This document shows, one piece after another, positions 11,806 to 23,947 of a DNA stretch of 64,000 bases (its first letter is position 1; each line of letters starts with the position of its first letter). Location of the stretch: contig QVOM02000053.1 in NCBI GenBank assembly GCA_003586115.2, positions 5,189,316 to 5,253,315 of the forward strand, written 5' to 3'. The position numbers and the translations under genes were made by a program. The notes beneath the pieces were generated by a model. It made no database searches and was not told the origin of the DNA. It worked only from the letters and a program-made list of their open reading frames with translations. The stretch comes from Salvator merianae (taxonomy: Eukaryota; Chordata; Lepidosauria; Squamata; Teiidae).

Positions 11806-13981
11806 TGAGTCAGAACATTAGCAGCGCTCACAAGCATTTTAACTGTAAAAATGGTGAGTCAGAGCAAACAGAAAGTTGCATGTATGCAGAGCAGAGGAGA
11901 AAAGGGATCCTGCATTTTTTACAGTTACATAGAACTGGAGGATTTCAGCAATTCTCCCTGTATTATAAGCTATGTTTGTGGAAACTCTTATTTTTTTTCT
12001 GAAGTTATTAAAGATATGGGCACCCTGCCCTTCTTTTCATTTATCTACCTTATATTTTGAAAATAATTGGGAATAAAACCATCAAAAATCTCATGGCTTG
12101 GAAACTTAATTTTCATGAGCTTTTAAACTGAGCCAACAGCTGTTATATAAATAGCTGTTCATTTCTTTCATTGATAGCTTCCAAATAACTGAAGTGTTAA
12201 TATTGTATTTCCAATTTCTACTGGATTTTTGCATCTGTGCTAATATATCTTATGTGTTCCTTTTCTAATTCTAGAGAAAAAGCAGAAGCACAAAAGTATT
12301 GTATACATTTACATTTTAACTTGTATAATCATGTTATTATCTGAAACTAATGCCATGCTGTTAAAATTTAGATAAAGTGTCCTGCAATGCATACAAAATG
12401 TTCATTTGTTGAAGGCCATTAATTTAATTTCCTGGGAACAAGATTAAATGTAAGACATTTACATAATTATTGGTTGTGAGGTGTAGAATAGATAATTCTA
12501 CCACATTAATTTATATTTAATTAACACTACTTCTATGGTCCTTCTTTCTGAATATTAAGTAAATAAAATATTTGAATAAATGCTTGCTTGCATGCATGGA
12601 GGAGGTATTTTTAAAGTGACCTAGGACTGTGGTAATACCTCCCCTTGCAATCACAACTCCTGAATGATCACTGACTGTTCCTGCAGTGAATAATTACTAC
12701 AACATTTCATTAAATAAGACTGGTGCATTTTCACAATTTAATCTGCTCAGTTTCCAGTATTTATTTTGATAGGTCAGTTGAATTTTAATGACAGTAATAA
12801 TAAAAAAACTTTTGTCATTCTTCAATGCTAAATGTTTTTTTTTTCTCCAGTTTTTAAATTGTTCTAAGTGTCAATGAGAAAAGTGCTTTAACAGCATTCT
12901 CCATCCGTTCATTCTTTCCCCCCAGAATTATATTTCCAAAGGTATATACTTACTATGAAATCAATCAATCTAGGTCTTTCTTTTTTACTCACAAAATCAC
13001 ATATATTCTAACATGCAGAGACAAGGGGGTAGGGGGAACTATTTAATGTTTTCTGTCTTTTCAAGAACAGATAGCTTCAGATAAATGACATCAGTGACTG
13101 TGACATTGTCCAAAGCACTTCATCACCAGTTTATGTCTCTTGTTTTCTGTGAAGAAGCTGCCACTCAACTGAAGTTTCTGGATCCCGAGGAAGTGTTTTC
13201 TCGTCACTGAACTAGGAGAAGAAATGTTTAAAATTTATTGGAGATCCTTTGACACATTTTCATTTGCTGATGACTTTGTTGTTTTTGCAAACAATGCCTT
13301 AGAACCTCATGGTATGGTGTAAGAATTGGGGAGAAAAGCATAGATGTTGGGTTGAAGACCAAGTTTGCCCCCTGGCTCCCTCTCTGAAAGGGGTAATCGT
13401 CCATGAGTGTGGGATGAATGATTCTGAAACTGCCCCCTTTGGTAAGTTTGCCATGGGGGTATGTGAGATGACCACCAACCAGATTTCCCCAAAAGACTAG
13501 ATGCTCTTGCAACTGATCCAGTTTATTGGTGAGATATGGTGAGGAATACATTCATTACAAAGTGAAAAGTAATAGACTAGAAATCAGCTTGTTTACAGTT
13601 CACATTTTTTTGTGCAAGAATCCTTCAGAACAGCCTGCCATTATGTTTCAAATGGGAAGTCTTTAACCAGTGCATCCTAACCCTACCATTATATGCAAGC
13701 ATGGACATTGACTAGATAGGATGTACAAAGACTCAAGCAGCACAAAGGAACATGGATTGCCAAGGGTTAATTTGCCTGATATGGTTGACTAGAAGGTGTT
13801 CTCTTCCTCCTTCACTCCTCCATGTGTGTCTTTCCTGAAGCTGCACACTCTGTGGGAGAAGATGACCATCCCACTATTCCTTGGTCCAGGGTGTATGATG
13901 ACTATGCTCCAAACAAGTTCAAGATCTGCCACCATGGTGGTGGTGGTTACTGCTGCTGCTGCATATGATGATTGTAATACG
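11804..13981. other. Unique-looking AT-rich sequence, no gene seen
   Basis: Open frames near 13228-13551 overlap on both strands without domain signatures. No repeat family is recognised. Confidence 0.5.

Positions 13982-14029
<48 letters not shown>
13982..14029. repeat. Compound (AT)n(GT)n microsatellite
   Basis: AT units switch to GT units. Arrays of this compound form recur at 20.36 and 23.86 kb. Confidence 0.95.
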
Positions 14030-14030
<1 letters not shown>

Positions 14031-15312
14031 GCAACTTAAAAAAATAGCAGCAGCTTCTAAATCAGGTTCTTTATAAACTCAGAATCCTTATATAAAAAAT
14101 ATTCCTTCAAAAGCAACTTTTTGCAGCTCTTGTGAAAGGAGTTATGTTTTATAATGCAATTATCTTTCCACAAGATGATCCTATGGTGAGATTATCCTCT
14201 GACAAGATTATTTTCTGACGTCTTCCTTCCTAGGGAGGATTAGTCAGAGAGGTGATGTTAATAATTAGCTAAAGATGTGACAACATGATATAGAGGCTTC
14301 AGTGGAGATCAGAGAACTTTCAAAGGGCATAATTTTAATTTGGTATCTGCATGAGACTATGTTTAAATTCTAGCAAATGGATGTGCAGATAATTCATTTT
14401 AATAGGCTAGTTTCCTTTGCAAAATAGGTTCGATGGGTTTCAAAGAGATTTGCAGGCTATACGAGAGCCTTGAATTCGGGTTTTTGATTTTTGTTTTCTC
14501 TTAGTGAACATGTTCAAATCCTTCTGCTTGTGTTAAGTATCTCTTTGGATCTTTTTATAGTGGGTATGCATTGCCATCAGATGAAGTTCTAAAACAGGGC
14601 ACTGTAGAGCATCTGAACTTTACCCATGTGGGAATTATGGGCAATTCTGGAATATAACACAATCTAAAACAGCATTTTTCAACTTTATTTTTTGTTCAGT
14701 CTTTCCTTGGGTTTGAATGATCTCTGTAGCCCCTTGGGGGGAGGGCTTATGGACCACACTAGAACTACTAATCTAGAGTTAACAGAAGCACCTAGTAGAA
14801 TATAGTCAGTCAACTTATACTGACATGATCAACAGCAAAAAGAAAAGAAGAAAGAAAGAAAAAAGAAAGACTGTTTTTATAGGAAATCTAAAATATATAC
14901 TTTAGAAAAAAAGCTTGGAAACACAACAAAGAAATTTGAGACCTTAGAAATAAAGTTTTCAAACTGGTTGCAACCAGTCTGTCAATGCTTTCTTCTTATC
15001 AGTACTTGTTGACAGAGGAACATTTATACTCATTATTGTCCTTATCTTTTTTATCAATTTATCAATTTATTTTTGTTGTTTCTGCATCTGTCCTGGTATG
15101 TGCCTGTGTGCATCCATCTCTGTGTCCATGTGTATGGATACCTATAGATTATATGTATGCATAACAACTCACAAACAAATAAGCACTTTCTGCATAATCC
15201 AAACAAAAGAAGTGGGAGGATTTAGCTCTATATTAGGAACTTAACTTGTTAGAGGAAAGAAAAGGCAGAAAAAGAATAACAAGCTGATCCTAATCTACCA
15301 CAGCCCTTACAA
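14030..15312. other. Unique-looking sequence with a purine tract
   Basis: No gene is seen. A GAAA/GAAAA-rich purine tract lies at about 14836-14869. Confidence 0.5.
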
Positions 15313-15381
15313 CTTTTAAGAGGATTAAGATCTTTAAACCACTGAGCCTTTCAGAGTAGTGCATACGTTGGCAGAGCTCTT
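15313..15381 (+). repeat. Dispersed repeat, copy A of a pair
   Basis: This copy is about 90 percent identical to 26939-27005 over roughly 69 bases. Shared blocks include AGGATTAAGATCTTTAA, CACTGAGCCTTTCAGAGTAG and GCAGAGCTCTT versus GTAGAGCTCTT. The flanks differ, so the boundaries of an interspersed family are visible. The family is unknown. Confidence 0.75.
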
Positions 15382-15389
15382 GCTTTTTA

Positions 15390-15935
15390 AGATTTAAACA
15401 ACACTAGAATCTCGAGGCCCTCTTTGCATTTATGGCTTTTGTTCCTAATTGGTCTTGGGCTGAGCTGTTTACCATGAAACCTCATTGGCAGGACTGAGTG
15501 ATGGTCAAGTCCACTTTGCTGTGTGTCCTGGCCAGATGGCTGAGGTGTTGGGACTTCAAAGAATGTTGAGAGTTCCTTCTTTGGAAGAGCATGACTGTGT
15601 TGGTTCCCTATTATTATTATGAAGCAGGGAAGCCCTGGCAGGACCGAACTCCTGTGACCTGAAGCAGGGGTGAGGACTTTAGGAAGCCTGAGTGGTTTTC
15701 TTAACAATGCTCTTGATTGGGCATTAGAAAGAGGCATTGAAACAGGAATAATATTTTTGGAACCATATTCATCTTTGCTGCTCCCACTCTGTCTAATAAT
15801 GATAGGTTTTGCAGACACAATTTATTAGCATCTCTTTTTAAACTGTTCCAATATAGGCCTGTAATTGGTGGTGAGAATTTTGGCACAATATTTTTGGGAT
15901 TTATTCCCAAATATTGAAGGCTTTTATTTTAAATT
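15390..15935 (-). mobile_element. L1-type LINE ORF2 remnant
   Basis: On the minus strand, YLGINPKNIVPK begins at 15913. Further on, the same frame reads LSLLDRVGAAKMNMVPK and then ILFLFQCL (about 15805-15731). This is the L1 ORF2 motif order YLGI ... LSLxGRIxAIKMNxLPKILFLFQ, which follows the reverse-transcriptase core. The middle of the segment fits the family better in another frame (NYRPILEQFKKR), so it carries compensating frameshifts. A 143-codon open frame at 15387-15818 overlaps and is probably partly a shadow. The element is truncated at both ends and cannot move. Confidence 0.8.
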
Positions 15936-16191
15936 CTTTACCCAGAGAAGTTCTGTCTAGCTAGCTGTATTTGTGGGTGTACATATTTAAACATGATTTC
16001 AGATTTGTTCAGGTTTATTTTTAATCCTGAAATTAAATAGAAATTTAAAATGAATTATTTTAATTACTTAGTTTTTCACCTATGAGTATTTTGTGAACAA
16101 AACAATATATGGATTTATTTAAAGTTCTATGTTATCAATGTTGTAAGATGTCTGGATGCAGCCTATGTTAGTGGCATTCCATAGCTAAACA
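15936..16191. other. AT-rich spacer, no gene seen
   Basis: No feature is recognised here. The right end leads into CAAA repeats. Confidence 0.5.
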
Positions 16192-16211
16192 CAAACAAAC
16201 AAACAAACAAA
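16192..16211. repeat. (CAAA)n short tandem repeat
   Basis: About five CAAA units just before the purine minisatellite. Confidence 0.85.
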
Positions 16212-16216
16212 AACAC

Positions 16217-16331
16217 TGTTAGTTATAGAAGAAGAAGAAGGAGAAGACGGAGAAGAAGGAGAAGACGGAGAAGAAGGAGAAGACGGAGAAGAAGGAGAAG
16301 AAGGAGAAGAAGGAGAAGAAGGAGAAGAAGA
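16217..16331. repeat. Purine minisatellite (GAAGAAGGA / GAGAAGACGGA units)
   Basis: About 115 bases of G/A-only sequence broken only by the C of GACGGA. GAAGGAGAAGACGGAGAA is repeated about three times, followed by GAAGGA units. The minus-strand open frame (poly SPSS) is a by-product. The tract abuts the 3' end of the SINE and may have grown from its tail. Confidence 0.9.
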
Positions 16332-16333
16332 AC

Positions 16334-16583
16334 TTGGTTCCGCTTTTCTCAGCCGAAGCTGACTCAAAGCGGCTTACAAGGTTATTTTTCGCCCGAAGGC
16401 TTACATCTATCTATCTTCCGCATCACACACTATTTATCTACTTGCAATTACTTGCTTTTGAACAGCTAGATTGGCTGGAGCTAGAGGCCAGTAGGGGGAG
16501 CTCATCCCCTCTACATGGCAGAGAAGGCCCTTGAACTCCGATCCTCCTATTGAAAGATCAGTGCCTTAGCCTTCTGTGCCACC
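16334..16583 (-). mobile_element. tRNA-headed SINE with L2-like tail
   Basis: On the minus strand the element starts GGTGGCACAGAAGGCTAAGG, which resembles a pol III A box (TGGCNNAGNGG). It is followed about 30 bases later by GGAGTTCAAGGGCC, which resembles a B box (GGTTCRANNCC). The far end (CTCAAAGCGGCTTACAAGG on the plus strand) resembles reversed L2 3' tails, so L2 machinery probably mobilised it. The copy is diverged and unlikely to be transcribed. Confidence 0.6.
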
Positions 16584-18183
16584 ATGAACACAAGTTGCAC
16601 AGTTTTGTTCAAAGAAGGTCACAGAAAGAGGGATGACTATATCTTTTTAGAAGCATTTTGCCTATTTCTCCTTTGGAATTGGTATCTGAAAAATTCTTAT
16701 GTCATGTTATGATTTATAGGTTAGGGCTTTTCATTTCTACAGGTGTACATTTCTCCTTCTTGTTTTCCTGCATTCCAACACCATGCAATTTCTCAGCTTT
16801 TTCCAGTTTATTTTCAGAGTGTGATAGAGTCCTTTAACATCTAACATCTCTCAGTTCTTTGGTCAAAGAACTCTAACTGTTCAACTCCCAGTGCAGATGC
16901 TTTGAAGATCTCAGACAATGACTGCTTGGCTTTACAACCCTTCTGCTCTTATATTTTTTTGATTCGGAGGAAAACTGCCCAAACCATTCTTTTCTGTGTG
17001 TCAACTTAATTCCTATAGTGAGTACCCTAAAATTTTATCTAAAGACAGCTCTGACCTCTGCAAAAATATACAGATATTTTTGGGCTAGTCCACTGAAGCA
17101 TTCTTATTAGACAGAGGGAAATACAAGGTTAGGATCATCTTTGGATTTGAATATGGAATCTGCCTGCTAAATCACAGAGCCATTACACATGCATGGCAAA
17201 TGCTACTCATCTATACACCGTTTACACAAAGGAAGTCAAAGGTTAAAAAGTAAAAGCATGTGAAATAGTCTTATAAAGTGTCTAGTAAAAATCCTTCTCA
17301 CCACATCTGGCATCCATATCTAATCCTTAAAGTAGGACATATTTGTGTATATTTGTTAGTCTTCCAGATTCAGGTTTTTGCTTACTTTCCATTTACATGT
17401 ATAAATGATAAAACAATTTCAATTATTTATCAACACTATATTTTCCTTGATCACCAAGCCTATATTTTTCTGCCAAAAAGACTTTCCTCAGAATAATCAA
17501 AATAATGTATCTTTATTCTACATTAAACTTAGGTCTTTGCATTCATTCTTCTATTCTGTTCCCCCAGATAATTGAGAAAAGCTATCAAGATGTATTTACC
17601 TTCACTTTGTAGTATTTGAAATTTATTATCTAGGTGTCCAGTGTATCACAGCCCCCTAAAATGGATAAAATGTAAAATCTACAATTCTAAATTGTAACTT
17701 CAAGGGCTCCTATTCTCAAATCTCTTAGCACTACATTTCCAAACTGCCCTTTCTACTAATGCAGTTTCCTACTGAGTAAAAGGTTTTTGGTACATTGGAA
17801 ATGGAATGGTGTTATTCTTAACCACTTGAATCTTAAATTTCCAATTCAGCTATAGTTCAAGTGGCAGCTCCTTCATTTGTTCATTCAGCAGAATATTTTC
17901 ATACCATTAATATAAAGTATTTCATCATGACATCTGGTGATTTAATCAACCTGTCATTTGACTTGAATGGTTTAAAAAGTGCTTTACTAGATCTAAATTT
18001 CTAAAAGGCGTAAAACATTGAAAAGGTTTTCATTTAGATAGATATAGATAGATATGCATCTCTTATTGCTTTGATCATAAAAACATTTTTGGACTTTTGA
18101 ATGAAGCAGGCAATACTATTGGAGGGAAGACTATAGTAATGAATATACCACCATCTATCTCTTAGGATCCAACTTTATTGCAG
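16584..18183. other. Unique-looking AT-rich sequence, no gene seen
   Basis: No repeats of note except a short GATA-like run near 18038-18054. A polypyrimidine stretch ending TTTATTGCAG at 18183 forms a plausible splice acceptor for the next feature. Confidence 0.5.
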
Positions 18184-18364
18184 AATGAATTCTGCCTTTT
18201 TGATGGCATTTCCAATCCACAAATGTTATGTTCTGACGTTGATTATTGGGATCTTCTTGAGTGCTGACAGCACTATTCAGAAATGCACCAACTTCAACAA
18301 TGAATCAAAGGCACCAGCTAGCTCTTGCAGGCAGCCAGAGTTTCCTTTTGAACTCAATAATTTG
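18184..18364 (+). CDS. Possible first coding exon of a secreted or membrane protein
   Basis: An acceptor-like sequence (TTTATTGCAG) ends one base before an ATG at 18185. Sixty codons later a donor (TTG/GTAAAT) follows at 18365, in phase 0. The N-terminus has a short polar start and then a hydrophobic stretch (CYVLTLIIGIFLSA, about residues 14-27), typical of a cleavable signal peptide. The remainder contains two cysteines and an NES glycosylation sequon (STIQKCTNFNNESK, then SSCRQPEFPFELNN). An ATG just inside an exon behind an untranslated exon is common in vertebrate secreted proteins. The protein is not recognised. It could be a chance frame, since no partner exon was found in the following sequence. 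Confidence 0.35.
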
Positions 18365-20353
18365 GTAAATCAAATGAACCTGAAACTAAAAATATTATTC
18401 CTATCCTGCCTTCCTTAGAAATGTACTTTAAAAGATTGTAGACGTCTTATAAAAATGCAAAGTAAGGCAAGAGAGAGTTAAAAACAATTTCATTTCCAAT
18501 GGCAAAGACGTGGCAGTTAAGGAGTTGGAAACTGCTTCCGCAAAGAGGCGGGGATTTCCTACCTAGTGGCCAATCAGTGAACAGCACCCCCTGCAGTCAT
18601 GGTAGGCTGCCTGTTGAAGCAAATAGGGTGCACTTCAGGTGAGTTTTGAATTGTCTATTCATCTAGCTGTGTTTAGACGGCTTTTTTTTCTGTGTGCCTA
18701 GGAATTATTTGCTCGTTTTATTCAGGCATTTTAAAAAAATCCCTAGTATGATCACAGGTTTATTATAAGCTTTGGACACAATATGATAGCCAAATGGCAC
18801 CACTCCTGGACATAGTGACAGTTGAGAAGAGGCAGTGATTGGAAGAATGTGCATAGATTTGTTGCTTTGTACTGTATACAAGCCAGGAGTTGACCAGGGA
18901 GTACTCTCATCAAGAGTAAGGGGTTTGATCTTTGTTGAGCTGAATAAAACACTTTTGCTCTTCAGGCTCTGAGAACAGTGGCTTATTTCTGGCAAATCTG
19001 CACATCAGTTTCACTTTCAAGTACAGGCTTCATGTTAAGGACAATATATAATCAGAAAAGCATTTTCCATGTCTCTCCACTTGCAAGGCAATACACAGCA
19101 TAACTAAGGGAAACCATTCCAAATGTGGGCTTTGCTGCATGACACTGAACAGTAAATTGTGTTAGATGAAATAATAGTCTTGTATGTTTTGTAAGGCAAA
19201 TAGAATGGAAATCTGGGCAACAAACAAGGAGAGTTTCTTCACCTTTTGTAACAGCACATTGAATGCTTTAACCATTCACTCAGTAGGAAATGACCATCTT
19301 TCTTTGTATTTATTTACAAAGAAACCTTCTGGAGCGTTCACCTCATAAGCATGCCAAAACTGTGTCTAGAATAACAAGTTGAATAACTACAATCCAGTTT
19401 TGCCACTCAAGTGAAAATGATCACATCATCAGTTTAAAATGCATAGAATTGCATCCTCAATTGATCAAGCTTGAAGCATGCATGCATGGAGGTAATCTTC
19501 ACCAAAATTAAGAGCCTCCTTCCAAGTGAATCTGGTTGCAATCTGAACTTTTGTCTCCATTCAAGGTGCAATTCTGCTTGTAGTTATCTGTATCTCACCA
19601 TTGCCCTTGATCAGTTCCCGATCCCTTGACAACCAATAGTTCAACTAAAGTCTCAGTGTCTTTATTTGGACCATTTCGCCTCCCAAGCATTCCCATGGTC
19701 TTGGAATACATAATCTATGGATAACAGCAGGGACTGCGTACAGGTTCCATATCTGCTGATGGAGTCACTGGATCTAGACATGGCAATTCAAAGATCCTGG
19801 TTGTGGGTCAGGTTCTGTATGTGGTTCCAGTTCTGCTGCTTTTTAAGAATGTGTGGGAGCCAGGAGAAAGTCAAAGGAATAAATCTACCTTTGGGTATAT
19901 ATGCAAAATGTTCCGATGGCATTGTTGCCTATTGTGAAGAATAAATTGATGTCTCTGTGAACAATCCACACACCTTTCTTAGAAGGAGCTTATTCCAGAG
20001 GTTTGTAAACTCACATGAGAGGTGTTAATAAACAATAAGAAGGGGCGTGTTCGTAGTCAGAGATTCCTGTTTCACTATTTTATGGTGAGCTGATAGAACT
20101 GTTTTCTCTTTTTAAAAATGTGCACTGATTGCATTTGCAAATTGACAGGGATCTGTGTTTGCTAATTGTAAAGGACTGGAAAGGTGGATGGTGAAGTAGG
20201 TAAATTATTAAATTATTAAATATAAGCACATCAAAATACTCAACCACCACCACCGAAAAAACCCATAATGGATCCTGCCTATTAGTGTCAGTTTGGCAAC
20301 TGTTGGGGGCAGATGGCAACGAAAGCAGGTGGCAATAGCAGTCCTTTCTTATT
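18365..20353. other. No gene or repeat family recognised
   Basis: A mixed-composition stretch (the part near 18530-18640 is somewhat GC-richer). Open frames of up to 96 codons on both strands have no domain signature. Confidence 0.45.
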
Positions 20354-20391
20354 CTTTTTATATATATATGTATATGTGTGTGTGTGTGTGT
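20354..20391. repeat. Compound (TA)n(TG)n microsatellite
   Basis: TATATATATATG units switch to TGTG units. Confidence 0.9.
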
Positions 20392-21110
20392 AGTCTTTTG
20401 TGCACCCTAATCTCCCAAAAGTAGTCCTGTGTTATGATGTGCAGTCTCTAAAGAAGTATCTCTAGGTTTTTCAGCCAAGCTATGAGCGCAAACATTAATA
20501 TCATGTGAATGGCTGCCTGGTGAAACTCGTGCTGAGCTTTGACAGAACGACACTCCCATCTTCCCTTGCTACCACTGAAGTGGCTCTTGGAGAAAGACAG
20601 AGACTATCTGAACATCATTCTATCTCTCCCTCCCCATCTAAAGGGAAGAGAACTGCCAAATGAGGAAGCCAAAGTTTCCTGAACTATGGTAAATGTTGTA
20701 GCCATAGGCCCAGGCTCCATGGCCACGGCTGCCAAGGGAAACCAGAAGCTTCCTGGAGTCTGCTTTGTCAGTCAGGCAGCTCAGATGATTCTGGCAGGCC
20801 TGTAGCTCATGACTGGAAAAGTCATCCAGGTGAAACATGCCCGGATGGTCTGTCAGCATCAGTGACCCAAGGAAATAGCATAATATCAAACATATTGAAA
20901 GTATATTGAAGCAGAATCATATATTTTATTTTAAAAAGCAGGAATAACAAACATCGAACAATTCTGCCTTCAATGTGAACTATCAGGGCAGGGTCTTGGA
21001 ATCCTGTTTGAAAGTTTCAGGCTAAGAATTTCAAGACTAGAACTCTTTTTTTTTTTCTCTTTCTTTTATGCCTGGAAGCAAGTGTAGCTTTCTTTTATAA
21101 TATGATGTGC
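20392..21110. other. No firm feature; protein-like minus-strand frame
   Basis: The minus-strand frame at 20889-20638 (83 codons) has balanced composition (for example HPGMFHLDDFSSHELQAC). It lacks recognisable motifs or paired splice sites, so it is not called as a gene. Confidence 0.3.
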
Positions 21111-21200
21111 TTCCCCTCCCCCCCCCCAGTTTCTATGAAGCAGGAGGTTGAACTCAGTGGCCTAAATGGTCTAAATTGCCCCTTTTTACTCTGATTATGT
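21111..21200 (+). mobile_element. CR1-type LINE 3' end, preceded by a C-run
   Basis: After a C-rich run (21111-21128), the sequence GCAGGAGGTTGAACTCAGTG GCCT... TTACTCTGATTATG follows the CR1 3'-end pattern. That pattern is GGTTGGACTAGATGRCCT, then CCTTCCAACTCTATGATTCTATG. The copy is short and diverged. Confidence 0.5.
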
Positions 21201-23070
21201 GCACTGGACTGATTTCAAGCTGTTAGTGATGACAATGTTCTTGGGATCTATTTAACGTGGGAAGAGCTGTTCCCTGCATGTTTCTTCCTGCCTATCAAGG
21301 TCTTTAGATGGAGATATATTTCCAAATGGAATCTAGGTCAGAGTTCCTGTACATTGCATAGTTTTGTATAGGAAGATTTCAGCAGATGAGCTTGTAATGG
21401 ACACAAACTTGCTGAAATTCTTCTCCTAGGTAACTATTAAAGATACAGGATAGATTCTATTAGGTAATATAATAATGGAGGAGTTCTTTATCATTCTGAT
21501 GATGTGGGAGAGTGCCTTCTCCACTGCTATGTCCTGTCTGTGAGATAGTCCACTCTGAAGTATCAAAGCTTGGCATCATAAGTGGCATTTGACATGAGTG
21601 GCAGTAGCTTAAAGATATGACAACTACCTTGAAAACAAAGGGCTGCAGATTTAATCTTCACCCCAGAAGAACATAATAGCAAATCAGTTCTGTATCTGCC
21701 AAGAAAATTGCACTGATGCATCCAGATAGTCAGTAGGAGTTTGTCCAACTAGATAGTGCCTAACATGAAGAAATACTATTAATGAATTCTTCCCTCTCCC
21801 CTACTGCAGAATATAGTTTTGATTATTATATCTCGTTTTAATAAACTGAAAGCTTGGAGCTTTCTGCTAAACAGAAATTTGAAAGGAATTTTAAGTAAAG
21901 TCAAAAGAGTTTAGGGGAAAAAAAAGCTATTCATGTTTCCTTGGGTAATTTTGTATTGTTCTACTTGTAAGTGAATCCAACCCTTCACTTAAATTCAGCT
22001 GCCAGTTACAGTTTGGTTATATGTTCTCTGAAAAAACATGGCATTCATGAATATAGACCAATGGAATATTGCATAGCTGGTATAGTACACTGGAAAAAAA
22101 AATAAAAGAAAAAAAATAATAATAAGGCTACTTACAAGGAAGGTGACAACCCCAGAAGTAATTTAGCCCTTGACCTTTAAAATGCTTGTGCACTAGTTCA
22201 TGTGAACTTATGAGGAGCCATTTCAAATTTAATCTGATTTATTCCCTTGCTGAATTCCTTCTCAAGCCTGAATGTATGTAGGCCTTGGAAATTACAAACT
22301 AAGGCACAAAAGCAATTTCCCACCTGCTGTGAAGCCTAATCTCTACATCTATTCAAAGCAATTGTTCTCATGAATGGGCCAATTTCCATCTTCCATTTTC
22401 CACTAACTAATGCTAAATTGGGATTAGGAGGGCACATTTTTTTTCTTTTTAAAATTATGAATGTTAATAGTTGAAACATTCCTGAAGCAAGCCAAGCAAT
22501 AATGAAAACATTAGCAAGTCCCTATGCTAGAGGGAGAAATCCAGAAGCAGTGATAAGGGACTGATTTTTGATTGTTCTGGTGTTTATAACACTGAGAAAG
22601 CCAATTTTATCAAACTAAAGAAGTTATTGATATTATTGTTTTGCTTTTTGTATATTAAAAGTAGCTTGTTCTGATTTGATATTGCCAAATGCACTAGAAA
22701 GAAAGCCAAAAAAATAGCTGGTTTTGGACCATCTGCTCTTTTCCATAGGGCCCTTAAGCTTCAGTTCCTTCTTATTCTGCTGCTGCTCATCTGAAGAGCA
22801 GATTTTGAACAGTTCCACAGCAGTCTTTATCCTGAAATCAAATATTAGTGTGGCGAAAAGCTTGAAGAATGGACTGGAACTGGCACAACAACAAAAACAA
22901 GCAAACAAACAAAAATTAGCAGGGAAGTCAGATCGATGCCTGAGCTGCCTGGGTTACAGAAAGGCCAAAAAATATCATCAGATTGGGGTAGCTGATATAG
23001 AGCTACAAAATGATTTTAGCCAGGTGTCTGTTTTGTTCACTAGCACGATCTCCAGAACTTTTGCCAGCTA
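21201..23070. other. Unique-looking AT-rich sequence, no gene seen
   Basis: Overlapping opposite-strand open frames near 22633-23071 have no family motifs. A-rich and AAT runs occur near 22096-22130. Confidence 0.45.
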
Positions 23071-23110
23071 GCAACTTAGAGAGAGGGAGAAAGGGAGAGG
23101 GAGAGAGAGT
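23071..23110. repeat. GA-rich tract
   Basis: Purine tract of GAGA and GGGAGA units. Confidence 0.85.
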
Positions 23111-23858
23111 CAGCTATTGCAAACATATGTGGGCTTATGCCAGGGCACAATTTAATACCCTTTCTTCTGGACACATAAAGTCCAGAAAGTGTACAGAAAG
23201 TCACATAACAGAGAATGCTATAGAGATTGTAATTCAGCAGCTGTTAACAAGGCCATCTCTATGGTGGTTTTTGCCCTTTCTGCACAGTATCCCATGGACT
23301 AGAATGAGCTGAAAGGTGGGACAAGTTGCTGCTGGTCAACTTCTAGCTTTGGAGGTCAGAGACCTTCATGTCTCAGGGCCCCATGGGGCAGGTACCTCTG
23401 ACCACCAGTCTTGAAGGGCACTTTAGGAGCACCAATGTCTAAGATGTGGATGCACTCACAATCTGAGACAATGCCCCTGCAATCTGGGAGGAATAGAAAC
23501 ATCAACTCCAGCTGGAACGCTCATATTGGTCTAACTGTCCAAAAATCAGAGAAGTGTGACTTCCTGGTTTGTTGCATACAGGAGAGCCAAATAGATTAGC
23601 CAGATCAGCTTAACTTCAAAGACGTTCTTTAGTTATCCAACAGATTCCTGCTTGCTACTAAAAGCTGAGAAGCGGGTGTTTTCTGTTTTCTTGACTCCAG
23701 CTAAGTTGTTTTGCAGAACCCTGCCTTACAAGTAACTTCTACTCTAAGTTGAACTCTGTTAACATACAAATGGAACAGTTTAATATTATTCAAGTCTTTC
23801 TTCAGTTGTTAGTGGTTTTGACCCTTGTTCTCTCAGCTCCTATGTGCTACCTGCAGCC

Positions 23859-23865
23859 ATATATG

Positions 23866-23945
<80 letters not shown>
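23859..23945. repeat. Compound (AT)n(GT)n(GA)n microsatellite
   Basis: Three adjoining dinucleotide arrays. The GA section follows the GT section directly. The open frames through it (repeated CV then RE) are translation artefacts. Confidence 0.95.

Positions 23946-23947
<2 letters not shown>

Noticed and set aside
15387..15818. 143-codon minus-strand frame as an independent gene
   Set aside because: It overlaps the L1 ORF2 relic, and the L1 motifs lie in a different frame, so it is largely a shadow.
16185..16367. Minus-strand open frame rich in SPSS repeats
   Set aside because: It is the translation of the purine minisatellite and has no independent coding signal.
22633..23071. Overlapping 91- and 115-codon frames on opposite strands
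   Set aside because: Mirror-image open frames with no motif, ATG context or splice support. The right part is low-complexity (AACAAACAAAC).
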